A DNA stretch of 40,147 nt, taken from positions 1-40,147 of the forward strand of contig JAURHD010000021.1 of assembly GCA_030833445.1 (NCBI GenBank), read 5' to 3'. The notes beneath the pieces were generated by a model. That model worked only from the letters and a program-made list of their open reading frames with translations. It was not told where the DNA came from and ran no database searches. Of this stretch, positions 27,392 through 35,574 are shown piece after piece. Source of the stretch: Cephaloticoccus sp. GTDB taxonomy: Bacteria > Verrucomicrobiota > Verrucomicrobiia > Opitutales > Opitutaceae. Each line of letters begins with the position of its first letter. Position 1 is the stretch's first letter. The position numbers and the translations under genes were made by a program.

Positions 27392-27409
27392 CGCGCTCGG
27401 GACCTTGCC

Positions 27410-29587
27410 TTAGAGTAACTCGCCCTGCACTCCACCCTCCGGCTTGATGTCGAGAAAGGTGGCATAGCGTTCCTGCCAATCGTCCAGTTTCTTCAGATAA
27501 TACTTGGGGTCGTAGGGTGCATGCGCGCGATCAAACTCCTGCAAGGGACGGGCCCGCTGCCAGTCACTCGTCTGGCCTTTCTCGCGGGGCAAAATGTAAT
27601 AACTCACCCGGTCGCCCATGCGCGGACGGGGATTCAGCTTCAAGGCGACCTCCGCCGAGGCCCGGCGGGGTTTGCCACCCGCAGCCATGTTCTGCTCATA
27701 GGCATCTGGATTTTGACTGAGGATTTCACTTTTCGCCAATTCCGTTAACGGCATATCCAGAGCAGCAATTTTTTCCCTATAATCCAGCAATAGGGTTTCC
27801 GTCGGTTCGGCGGTCACACCCAACAGATATTGAATGAGGCGATCTGATAATTTTTTCAGGTAAGGTTCGATACCGCGCGAACGCAGCGCACTGCCTTTGA
27901 GGGTGATTTTCTTGCCGTCGTAGAGCGCATAGTTCTTCGCCTTGTAGCAAAACATCGAAGCATAACTGCCGTCGTATTCGAGTTCGATGCCGGGTGGCAA
28001 AACGCCCGACATCTTGGCCAGCAACTTGTCCGGCTCATCAAAGTAATCGGATGATGACAGATAAATTCCATCGGTATCGGCCTCGAGCACCGTGCATCCC
28101 AAGCGGTCGAATTCATCGATCAGCTTTTGCAACAATTCACGCCCCAGTCGGGTAACTTCCGCCGCAAGATCACCGTCGCCAAAGCGAGCGCCACTGAAAC
28201 CAAGATAGCCGTAGAATGAATTGATGAGGATTTTAAATGTTGTCTGGCGGGCGGTATATTCCGCGCGGAGGGATTCACTCTCGGCCGTGCGCGCGAGAGT
28301 TTTATACTTCAGTCGGTATTCTCGCAGTTTTTTCAGCATCGGGATAAACACACCCAACGAATCATTCTTGGGATTTCGACCGATGTGCATGAGTAGACTC
28401 GGATAAAGAGAGGCCACGTCAAAATGGAGGACCTGCTTGAAAACCCCCTCCTGGAAACTCTTGGTGTAGCCTCCCTCAAACGCAGATATCTCCGGCGGCA
28501 TCGGGCAGCTCTGCCGGGCATGATAGTATTCCTCAAGAAACAGCAGATCGACCTTGGTTGATGTTCCCCGCAGGGTCGCTTCCTGCAGGGTCAGCGGAAA
28601 GGCCCGCGCCTGCTCGAAATAGGTTGGCAGCAACAGGCTCCCCACCCCTTCGGTCTCGCGTAAATCATCCCCCAAATAGGCAAGAAACCGATTCCGCTCC
28701 TCCCGGTAGCACTGCGCGATCTGGTTGCCAGCAATATAAGTGCGTTCCGCGCTATCCTCGTCCGTGATGCCAAAATACACAGCCACGTCCTTGAGTCCGT
28801 AGGAACTGAGCTCACGGGTCGTGATGTCGTAAATCTGCACCAGCAGATAGGTGTCGATCACGGCCCGACCCGGCAGGTCACAACGCGGAAAATCCACCCA
28901 GCGCTCAGCTACCTTGAGTCGGCTGTTGCGAAAGGTGGCGTTCTGCCCAAACCGGCCCCACGCACAGGGCACCTTGTGGCGACGGCAGCGCAACCGCAGA
29001 AAATCCAAATCGAATTTGAAGATATTGTGCCCCTCGATGACGTCGGGATCGAGTTCGTCCAATGCGGCGTTGAGTTCCACTAACAATTGCTTCTCCGCCG
29101 CGTCAGTTTCCTCGGCCAGCACCAACATGCGATTTTCGCCGTTCACTCGCAGTCCGATCGCCAACACCCGGTCACCGGGATTACGGGCATCGCTGAATCC
29201 TCCCTTCTCCGACGAAGTCTCGATGTCCAGCTGGCAACGACGCAATTCCCCGAACGTCATATCCGCATACAAGCGCTCCCGCCCCTGCAAGAGACACTGA
29301 CTCTCCCATGGTCGCAGCACATCCACTGCACCGGACTCCCGGGCAAGTTTCACAAATGATTGGAGGCCATCAAGGGTCTCCGCGTGAGCCAGCATATTAA
29401 AGGGACCTGAGCCCTTCAGTTCTTCTATCGCAATTCCACTGACCGCTTCTTCGACCGGACGATTTTGTAACCAGGCAAAGGGCCGATACGCCAAACGGGC
29501 TTCGTGGCGAACCCCACCAGGTTGACGGCGGGTGATGTGGGCTTGGCCAAGATCGTCGACCCAAACGCCACAGATTGAATCACCCAT
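27410..29587 (-). CDS. Family B DNA polymerase with 3'-5' exonuclease domain
   Basis: A 725-residue DNA polymerase of family B (archaeal/Pol II type). The exonuclease motifs are present: Exo I LDIET (120-124), Exo II EGHNIFKFD (185-193) and a Yx3D Exo III (YLGDD, 304-308). The polymerase motifs are HFDVASLYPS (motif A, 388-397), FKILINSFYGYLGF (motif B, 451-464) and EADTDG (motif C, 502-507). All catalytic acids are there, so it should be active. ATG 29587 has GAAGG at 8 nt; a TTG at 29602 would add five residues. It follows a small membrane protein gene by 11 bp. Likely roles are repair or lesion bypass; this is inference from Pol II. Confidence 0.9.
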   Translation of the reverse strand: MGDSICGVWVDDLGQAHITRRQPGGVRHEARLAYRPFAWLQNRPVEEAVSGIAIEELKGSGPFNMLAHAETLDGLQSFVKLARESGAVDVLRPWESQCLLQGRERLYADMTFGELRRCQLDIETSSEKGGFSDARNPGDRVLAIGLRVNGENRMLVLAEETDAAEKQLLVELNAALDELDPDVIEGHNIFKFDLDFLRLRCRRHKVPCAWGRFGQNATFRNSRLKVAERWVDFPRCDLPGRAVIDTYLLVQIYDITTRELSSYGLKDVAVYFGITDEDSAERTYIAGNQIAQCYREERNRFLAYLGDDLRETEGVGSLLLPTYFEQARAFPLTLQEATLRGTSTKVDLLFLEEYYHARQSCPMPPEISAFEGGYTKSFQEGVFKQVLHFDVASLYPSLLMHIGRNPKNDSLGVFIPMLKKLREYRLKYKTLARTAESESLRAEYTARQTTFKILINSFYGYLGFSGARFGDGDLAAEVTRLGRELLQKLIDEFDRLGCTVLEADTDGIYLSSSDYFDEPDKLLAKMSGVLPPGIELEYDGSYASMFCYKAKNYALYDGKKITLKGSALRSRGIEPYLKKLSDRLIQYLLGVTAEPTETLLLDYREKIAALDMPLTELAKSEILSQNPDAYEQNMAAGGKPRRASAEVALKLNPRPRMGDRVSYYILPREKGQTSDWQRARPLQEFDRAHAPYDPKYYLKKLDDWQERYATFLDIKPEGGVQGELL

Positions 29588-29598
29588 GGCCGCAACCT

Positions 29599-29946
29599 TC
29601 AAAATGGCTTAAGGTAAACCATCACGAGTGCCGCCGCACTCAATACGATCGTCAGGATAATCCACAGCGAAGCTCGTTCGCGTTTACGATAGGCCAAGCC
29701 GGTAAAGGCCGACAAGCCGAGCCAACAGACCAGTTTCACGATGGCCCAGCCACCCGAGAAATCATACTGCACCTTCCACATGCGCATGCCGGTGAGAAAC
29801 ACCAGCAACGTGGCAATCCCGCTCCACATCAGTGTTTTTTTGCGCGTTTCCGGTGATCCGGCGCACGCATAGAATGTCGAACCAATCAGCCCGATAGCCG
29901 CCAAAACATGAATGATATGGAGCGCGTTTAGTTCTGAAGTATTCAT
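29599..29946 (-). CDS. Small four-helix membrane protein
   Basis: 115 residues with four predicted membrane helices (about 9-29, 39-57, 66-85, 93-112) and short basic loops (SPETRKK, AYRKRERAS). Histidines near the first helix (NALHIIHVLA) recall small haem- or quinone-associated membrane proteins, but no haem pair can be shown. It has no Shine-Dalgarno site; its ATG lies 11 nt after the 3' end of the 6S RNA on the same strand, so it may be translated from a 6S read-through transcript. polB follows closely. Confidence 0.8.
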   Translation of the reverse strand: MNTSELNALHIIHVLAAIGLIGSTFYACAGSPETRKKTLMWSGIATLLVFLTGMRMWKVQYDFSGGWAIVKLVCWLGLSAFTGLAYRKRERASLWIILTIVLSAAALVMVYLKPF

Positions 29947-29957
29947 GGAAAATTAAA

Positions 29958-30143
29958 TTAACACCCCGCCTGTGCCGTGCGCCCAAAGGCTCTGGTCCTT
30001 TTTATGTTAAGGTGGGCACCTCCTCCACAGCGTTTGCTTTCCGATTTACGGCCTAGCAGCTTCCGCGGCGGTCTTGGCTCCCGTATATTATCAAAGGCGA
30101 AGAGCTGTTTAATGAAAGCGCCTCGAACACTGCAGGGTGTTAA
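29958..30143 (-). ncRNA. ssrS: 6S RNA
   Basis: A 186-nt stretch without an open frame folds as a 6S RNA. The ends form a 12-bp closing stem: TTAACACCCTGC (30143-30132) pairs with GCGGGGTGTTAA (29969-29958) with one G:U. Next, GTG and GCGC pair with CAC and GCGC around a small internal loop holding TGTTCG-type sequence, as in many 6S RNAs. A large central bubble follows, and the 3' side of it has a short hairpin, GCCCACCTT with AAGG. 6S RNA binds the sigma-70 holoenzyme as a promoter mimic in stationary phase. A well-placed promoter lies at 30149-30176. Assignment is by eye; a covariance model would decide. Confidence 0.8.
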
Positions 30144-30148
30144 CGTTT

Positions 30149-30176
30149 AAGGTAGGTTGCCGGCCCGTGCCGTCAA
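30149..30176 (-). promoter_or_regulatory. Promoter of the 6S RNA
   Basis: On the minus strand TTGACG (30176-30171) and TACCTT (30154-30149) are 16 bp apart, and the inferred 5' end of the RNA at 30143 is 5 nt beyond the -10 element. The -35 matches consensus at five of six positions. Confidence 0.6.
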
Positions 30177-30189
30177 ATGCGAATCACGC

Positions 30190-30645
30190 TTAGGGCGAAC
30201 TCTGCTCCAAGTGCTGGATAATGAGTTCCTGCATGGTGGCCAAAAATAGATAACAGACAAAGGTCTTGCGGGTTGCCTCCGGCAGCTCCTCGATGTCGAC
30301 GTTGCCGCTTTCCATGGACTCTTCATCGATGGTCTGCAGGTGATTGGAACGTAGCGCCAGGCGCACGGCCGCACAGGCCCGAATCACGTGGTCCGTATTG
30401 TCCTCATCCAGCACAATCGCACCTTCCCGGAAGAACTCCTCGTTAAATAAGTCCAACAGGGTCTTGAGATCCGCATTTTGGGACTCAAGCAAGTCATCCT
30501 GCCATGCATCCCGCAACTCCACGTCGAGCTGCTCTAGTTGCTGGGGTGCGGCCAATTCAGTTCTCAACCCCTCAGCCAGTTCGCGAATAACATCCAATAG
30601 AGGCGCCACCACCGTAACACTTAATCTGACCTCAATGCGTTTCAT
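30190..30645 (-). CDS. Helical conserved protein coupled to clpS
   Basis: 151 residues, cytoplasmic, almost entirely helical and acidic; no family recognised. Notable stretches are VVAPLLDVIRELAEGLRTEL near the start and KTFVCYLFLATMQELIIQHLEQ at the end. ATG 30645 overlaps clpS by 14 nt, suggesting translational coupling; a TTG at 30654 is the only other option. Actinobacteria carry an unrelated-looking helical gene (DUF2017) next to clpS, so a partner of ClpS or the ClpAP system is conceivable, but this rests on position only. It is followed by the 6S RNA promoter. Confidence 0.8.
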   Translation of the reverse strand: MKRIEVRLSVTVVAPLLDVIRELAEGLRTELAAPQQLEQLDVELRDAWQDDLLESQNADLKTLLDLFNEEFFREGAIVLDEDNTDHVIRACAAVRLALRSNHLQTIDEESMESGNVDIEELPEATRKTFVCYLFLATMQELIIQHLEQSSP

Positions 30646-30937
30646 CGGGTTCAAGCACGGCGGTCAGATGCCATTGTTGCAGCGTGTGGGCATAGGCCTC
30701 GGCCTTTTCGCGAAGACCGGACCAGACAACGGAACGACCTTGCTCGTGCACTTCCATCATGTGTTTGCGGGCAGTCACTTCGTCAAAACCGAAGACCTTT
30801 TTAAAGACCATCACGACATATGACATGAGATTAACGGGGTCGTTCAGCACTATGACGTGCCAAATACCCTCGAGTTGCAATTCCGTCAGCGTCTCCGCCT
30901 CCGGCGTAGTCTGTGTTTTCGCCCAGACCAAGGTCAT
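30632..30937 (-). CDS. clpS: ATP-dependent Clp protease adaptor ClpS
   Basis: The N-recognin adaptor that delivers N-degron substrates to ClpAP. The 101-residue protein has the core WHVIVLNDPVNLMSYVVMVF (residues 26-45 or so), with the substrate-pocket N-D-x-x-x-x-M spacing, then FGFDEVTARKHMMEVHEQGRS and a C-terminal AEAYAHTLQ helix. ATG 30937 overlaps the proS stop as ATGA, so translation is coupled. The disordered N-terminal tail is short. No clpA or clpC is in the window. Confidence 0.93.
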   Translation of the reverse strand: MTLVWAKTQTTPEAETLTELQLEGIWHVIVLNDPVNLMSYVVMVFKKVFGFDEVTARKHMMEVHEQGRSVVWSGLREKAEAYAHTLQQWHLTAVLEPDETH

Positions 30938-32700
30938 GCCTTTGCCGCCGCTTCCCGCACCGCGGCTGCGATCAATGTTTCCGCCTCCGCGACCGGGATT
31001 TTCTGCACATCCTTGGCCGTGCGCCATTTCATCTCGATGACCCCTTCCTTGAGGCCGCGCCCCCCCACCGTCAAACGCAACGGGATGCCGATGAGATCTG
31101 CGTCTTTGAATTTTACCCCCGGTCGTTCTTCGCGGTCATCGATCAAAACATCCGCCCCAGCCGATTCGGCTGCAGTGGCCAGTTTGCGCGCCATCTCCAT
31201 GGCGGCGGAATCCTGTTGATCAAGACAGGTAACAATCACTTGGAACGGAGCCGTATTCCACGGCCAGATGATGCCGTCGCCATCGTGACTTTGTTCAATG
31301 ATGGCCTGCATAGTCCGACTAATCCCAATGCCATAGCAGCCCATGACCATTAGGTGGGATTGCTTCGCGTCGTCCGTATAGACCGCGTTGAATTTTTCGG
31401 AATATTTGGTGCCGAGCACGAACACGTGTCCGACCTCAATGCCACGACGACTCTTGAGGGGTTGGCCAGAAATCGGACAAGGTTCACCAGCCCGCACGCG
31501 GCGGTAATCACCAAACTTGGTAATGGCGAGATCGCGGGTCACATTCACATTACGCAAATGAAAGCCGTCCCTATTGGCGCCGGTCACACCGTTACCTATG
31601 AGGCGAATGGCCTGATCGGCGAAAACACCTGCCAAAGCGCCCTCGCCTTTGATAGATCCGCGCACCGCGCCCAAGCTGCCGGGCTTCGCGCCCAAAAGAG
31701 GAACGATTTCTTCCAGCGTCGCCGGGCGGACGACGCCAAAACCAAGACTGCCGAGTTTCGCTTCTTCAAGTTCGTCGCTACCGCGTAGGATCACGAGGAA
31801 TGGTTTCCCATCGCCGATATAAACGAGGGTCTTGAATTGGGCATCAGGCGCCACATTGTATGGATCCTTCGACAAGGCGTTGATGGTAGTCACCCCCGGC
31901 GTGGCAAATTCCTCAATGGCTCCACATGGCGCCGCATCGGCCAGGTCCTTTGGCACCAGGCCACTGGTCGCCTTCTCGCGATTCGCGGCATAGCCACTCG
32001 ATTCATCATAGATAATGTCATCATCACCGATTTCCGCCGGCACCATGAATTCGTGTGAATAGTCGCCGCCCATCACACCCGTGTCTGCTTCAACGGGAAT
32101 CGCCAGCACGCCGAGCCGTTTGAAAAAAGCCACATAGGCCGCTTTCATGCACTCGTAGGATTTGATCGCCCCTTGCTCATCCGCATCAAAGGAGTAGGCA
32201 TCCATCATCACAAATTCACGCGCCCGCATCAAACCGTAGCGCGGCCGAATCTCATTTCGGAACTTGGTCGCGATTTGATAGAAATTTTTGGGTAAATCCC
32301 GGTAGCTGTTCAACTCGGCTTTGATCAGCGGAGTAATCACCTCTTCATGGGTGGGCCCGAGCACGAATTCCGGTTCCGAAGACAGCCGTTTGCCATTTCC
32401 AGCCGTATCCGCCCGAAACATAATTTCACGGGTCGCCGCCCAACGCGGACCATTCTGCCAGTTTTCCGCCGGATGCAGGTGCGGCATCCACAATTCGATA
32501 CCACCTGCCCGGTCCATTTCTTCACGGCAGATCTGGGTGATCTTGCGCATGACCCGCTGGCCAAGGGGCATGTAGGTGTAGAGGCCGCCACTGAGTTTGC
32601 GGACAAGACCGGCGCGCACCAACAACTTGTGCGAAGCGATCTCGGCGTCAGCCGGGCTTTCTTTTAAGGTAGGGATAAAATACTGCGACCAGAGTTTCAT
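30934..32700 (-). CDS. proS: Prolyl-tRNA synthetase (bacterial type)
   Basis: A class II synthetase charging tRNA-Pro. The 588 residues show motif 1/2 regions (LPLGQRVMRKI-like YMPLGQRVMRK; RDLPKNFYQIATKFRNEIRPRYGLMRAREF), a central INS editing domain (about 230-390), motif 3 (CYGIGISRTMQAIIEQ) and a C-terminal anticodon-binding domain. The large insertion marks it as the bacterial, not the eukaryote-like, form. ATG 32700 starts MKLWSQYFIPTLKE, as in the family; the frame is open further upstream. It is the first gene of a coupled run with clpS. Confidence 0.95.
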   Translation of the reverse strand: MKLWSQYFIPTLKESPADAEIASHKLLVRAGLVRKLSGGLYTYMPLGQRVMRKITQICREEMDRAGGIELWMPHLHPAENWQNGPRWAATREIMFRADTAGNGKRLSSEPEFVLGPTHEEVITPLIKAELNSYRDLPKNFYQIATKFRNEIRPRYGLMRAREFVMMDAYSFDADEQGAIKSYECMKAAYVAFFKRLGVLAIPVEADTGVMGGDYSHEFMVPAEIGDDDIIYDESSGYAANREKATSGLVPKDLADAAPCGAIEEFATPGVTTINALSKDPYNVAPDAQFKTLVYIGDGKPFLVILRGSDELEEAKLGSLGFGVVRPATLEEIVPLLGAKPGSLGAVRGSIKGEGALAGVFADQAIRLIGNGVTGANRDGFHLRNVNVTRDLAITKFGDYRRVRAGEPCPISGQPLKSRRGIEVGHVFVLGTKYSEKFNAVYTDDAKQSHLMVMGCYGIGISRTMQAIIEQSHDGDGIIWPWNTAPFQVIVTCLDQQDSAAMEMARKLATAAESAGADVLIDDREERPGVKFKDADLIGIPLRLTVGGRGLKEGVIEMKWRTAKDVQKIPVAEAETLIAAAVREAAAKA

Positions 32701-32786
32701 GGAGGTTTGGCAACGAAACACTGCAGAGCGGCTGGAGCAAATTTATTTGCGCATTCCGCCGCCTCGGCATTATTCGGCTCCTTCCT

Positions 32787-33404
32787 ATGCCCAAGCTGCC
32801 CGGACCTCCTCCCGAACCATGGTCCATGAAGTGGATCATCATCGTGATCATCCTCTTCATGGGCGGGTATACCTATTTGACCCTGCATTTTCGCAAGCCC
32901 AACCGTTCCTATGAGCCTTACAACGACCTCAAGAACCGGGGCCAGAATCACAATCTCCTGACTGCCGGTTATCAACGGGTAACCCTGACCGCCGCGGAGC
33001 CCACTAACGAACAGCCGGTCGAGTCCACGGTCGTGGCAACGCCGGCTCCTGGGGGCATTCCCGAGGAGTTAAAGAACAGCCTGTTTGATCAACCCGTCCT
33101 GCCTGAATCCTACGCTAATCTGCATGCTCCCGCATCGATCAACAGTTTGCTACCCTTTCGAGTGATTCTAGACTGCACCTTAGCGGACAACCAACAGCAA
33201 TTCGTCTCCGCCTATCTTTACGTTAAAAATGACCGGATATATATTGTGCCGGAATTTGAAAAACTTGCCGGCGAGCTGCAAAGCCGCACCAGAAGTGCAC
33301 ACGTGCAACTGTTGCTTCCCGGCGGGGTAATCAAGTCCGGCCATTACCAAGTAGTGCTCGTAGGCCGGGCGTCGTCATTGGGTTGGCCCTTGCAAGTGAA
33401 TTGA
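32787..33404 (+). CDS. Membrane-anchored protein of unknown function
   Basis: 205 residues with one N-terminal transmembrane helix (about 16-33, WIIIVIILFMGGYTYLTL), then a proline/threonine-rich linker and a beta-rich C-terminal domain (about 120-205). The short proline-rich head should be cytoplasmic and the rest periplasmic. No family was recognised. It is divergent from proS and 39 bp ahead of argA in the same direction. Confidence 0.75.
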   Translation: MPKLPGPPPEPWSMKWIIIVIILFMGGYTYLTLHFRKPNRSYEPYNDLKNRGQNHNLLTAGYQRVTLTAAEPTNEQPVESTVVATPAPGGIPEELKNSLFDQPVLPESYANLHAPASINSLLPFRVILDCTLADNQQQFVSAYLYVKNDRIYIVPEFEKLAGELQSRTRSAHVQLLLPGGVIKSGHYQVVLVGRASSLGWPLQVN

Positions 33405-33443
33405 CGCGCGGCGTTCGATCCACGAGAAACAGCACCCACTGCA

Positions 33444-34784
33444 ATGACAAACGGCACGAGCCAGCCACCTCCCGCTGCGGCCAACCCGGCCATGGTGACC
33501 ACCATCAAGCCCACGGACCTCCGTGGGATTCTGCAGTATGTGCCCCGTTTTCAGGGCCAGATTTTTATCATCGCCCTCGATGGTTCCATCGTAGCGGATG
33601 AGAACTTCAGCAACTTGCTGGTTGATATCGCCGTGTTGCGCAGTCTCGGCATCAAGGTCGTGCTCGTGCACGGCATCGGGCGGCAAATTCAGGAGCTTTC
33701 CGAGTTAAGACAGATTCCGATCAGTGATGTCTACGGCTCGGGCGTTACCGATGCGGCCACGCTCGATCTGGCCATCCGGGCTTCCTCCCGGGTTTCCCAT
33801 CTGATCCTCGAAGGCTTGGCGCAGAACAATCTGAAGGGGGTTATCACCAACTCCGTGCGTGCGTTGCCGATGGGGATTCTCAAGGGCGTGGATCAGCAAC
33901 TCACCGGCAAGGTGGAGCGGATCGACAAGGAATTCATCCTCAGCTTGATCAAGGATCAGGTCATCCCCGTGATGGCGCCGTTGGCCTTTGGGCCGGATGG
34001 ACGCTCCCTGCGGGTAAACTCAGATCTGCTCGCCGCTGAATTGGCCGAGGCCTTGCAGGCTACCAAGATCATCTATCTCACCCCTCAACCCGGTTTGTTG
34101 ATCAACGACCAACTACGGCCGCAGATTTCGGTGACGGTCCTGCGGAAACAATTGACCGATGCACCAGATCAAATCGCTGAACTCTGTCGTTCCAAAGCGC
34201 TCAACGCCGTCCGGGCCATTGATACCGGCACCCCGCGGGTGCACATCGTGGATGGCCGGCTGTTTGACAGCCTGTTGAATGAAATCTTCTCCAACGAAGG
34301 GGTCGGCACACTCATCTACGGCAACGACTACCAGCAGATCCGCAAGGCTACGCGGCGTGATGTGCGGTTCATCTACAGCCTCACGCGGGCGGCGGTAAAG
34401 CGCGAGGAACTCATTCAACGCACCCAAGTCGCGATCGAAAAGAACATCGATCAATACTATGTCTTTGAGATCGATGAGAACATCATCGCGTGTGTGACCC
34501 TCATACTTTATCCCGGCAAATCACTCGCCGAGATCGGATCCCTTTACGTTCTGCCCTTTTATCACAACCGCGGGATTGGCAAAAAGATGGTCGAATACGC
34601 CGGCATGATGGCCAAGGAACGCGGGGCTACGAACATCGTCGCCTTGTCCACGCAAAGCTTTGGTTTTTTCAGTAACGTTTGTGGTTTCACCGAGGCGGAT
34701 AAATCCATCCTGCCCGAAACGCGGCTCAAGCTTTACGAGGACAGCGGGCGCAATGCCAAGGTGCTGACCAAGGCTCTCACCTGA
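33444..34784 (+). CDS. argA: Amino-acid N-acetyltransferase (N-acetylglutamate synthase)
   Basis: Makes N-acetylglutamate, the first step of arginine synthesis. The 446 residues hold an amino-acid-kinase-like domain (about 20-285; VVLVHGIGRQIQ in place of the usual HGGGPQI) and a GNAT domain (about 300-446) with the acetyl-CoA loop YHNRGIGKKMV. This two-domain form is ArgA rather than a single-domain synthase. In this family the kinase-like domain usually binds arginine as feedback inhibitor. ATG 33492 (MVTTIKPTD) is an alternative start. The next gene follows by 11 bp. Confidence 0.93.
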   Translation: MTNGTSQPPPAAANPAMVTTIKPTDLRGILQYVPRFQGQIFIIALDGSIVADENFSNLLVDIAVLRSLGIKVVLVHGIGRQIQELSELRQIPISDVYGSGVTDAATLDLAIRASSRVSHLILEGLAQNNLKGVITNSVRALPMGILKGVDQQLTGKVERIDKEFILSLIKDQVIPVMAPLAFGPDGRSLRVNSDLLAAELAEALQATKIIYLTPQPGLLINDQLRPQISVTVLRKQLTDAPDQIAELCRSKALNAVRAIDTGTPRVHIVDGRLFDSLLNEIFSNEGVGTLIYGNDYQQIRKATRRDVRFIYSLTRAAVKREELIQRTQVAIEKNIDQYYVFEIDENIIACVTLILYPGKSLAEIGSLYVLPFYHNRGIGKKMVEYAGMMAKERGATNIVALSTQSFGFFSNVCGFTEADKSILPETRLKLYEDSGRNAKVLTKALT

Positions 34785-34795
34785 GCCCTAGTGTC

Positions 34796-35572
34796 ATGGG
34801 CAAGACCCTTCGAGTAGGCTGCGCACAATACACCGCCCAAAACGGTGATATCGGCGCCAATCTGGCGACCATCACCCAACTGGCGGCGACGGCGGCCAAA
34901 GATGGTGTCGAATTACTGGTTCTGCCGGAATTGGCCGTCTCCGGTTATGTGCGACCTGAACTAGTTCCAGGTCTCGCTCAACCGATACCCGGTTCTATCA
35001 GCCAAGCGATGGCTGCCCTCGCCCGGGACCACAATCTCGCCGTCGCGTTCGGTATCGCCGTGCGCGAGGCAGGCGGCCAATTGCGCAATACGATGCTGTT
35101 GCTCGACTCCGACGGACAGGAACTCCTGCGCTATCATAAGGTGCATCTGTGGGATAATGAGAAATCCTGGGCTACACCCGGCGACCATTTTTCCGTGGCG
35201 AAGTTTGGTGATCTCACCCTCGGCCAGTGGATCTGTTACGACAACCGCTTCCCCGAAGCTGCGCGCAGTCTCGCCAAATCCGGCGCTCAACTTGGACTTG
35301 TCTGTGCGGCTTGGCTGGGGCCGGCAGAGGAATGGGAACTCTCGTTGCGCTCGCGCGCCATGGACAACGGCATCTTTGTGGCAGGTTCCGTGCACCTCGG
35401 CCCAAGCTTCCATGGCGTGGCCATGATTGCCGATCCGCACGGAAACATTATCACCCGGGGTGAAGTCGGCCAAAATCAGATTGTTAGCGCTGACATTGAT
35501 CCGGATGCCATCGCCCGCTTCCATCAACGCATCCCACTGCTCCAGCACCTGCGGCCGGATAGTTATAAATAA
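34796..35572 (+). CDS. Carbon-nitrogen hydrolase (nitrilase superfamily amidase)
   Basis: 258 residues with the nitrilase-fold catalytic triad: Glu-45 in LPELAVSG, Lys-115 in YHKVHLW and Cys-147 in WICYDNRFPE. Such enzymes hydrolyse amide C-N bonds in the cytoplasm. Family members of this size include omega-amidase and N-carbamoylputrescine-type enzymes; no specific substrate can be given. It lies 11 bp after argA, so a role in arginine or nitrogen metabolism is possible. Its stop is 2 bp from the end of the convergent transporter gene. Confidence 0.9.
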   Translation: MGKTLRVGCAQYTAQNGDIGANLATITQLAATAAKDGVELLVLPELAVSGYVRPELVPGLAQPIPGSISQAMAALARDHNLAVAFGIAVREAGGQLRNTMLLLDSDGQELLRYHKVHLWDNEKSWATPGDHFSVAKFGDLTLGQWICYDNRFPEAARSLAKSGAQLGLVCAAWLGPAEEWELSLRSRAMDNGIFVAGSVHLGPSFHGVAMIADPHGNIITRGEVGQNQIVSADIDPDAIARFHQRIPLLQHLRPDSYK

Positions 35573-35574
35573 AA

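Noticed and set aside
33444-34784. Argument that the altered HGIGRQIQ motif makes ArgA an acetylglutamate kinase
   Set aside because: A full GNAT domain with its acetyl-CoA loop follows, and ArgA kinase-like domains normally lack kinase residues.
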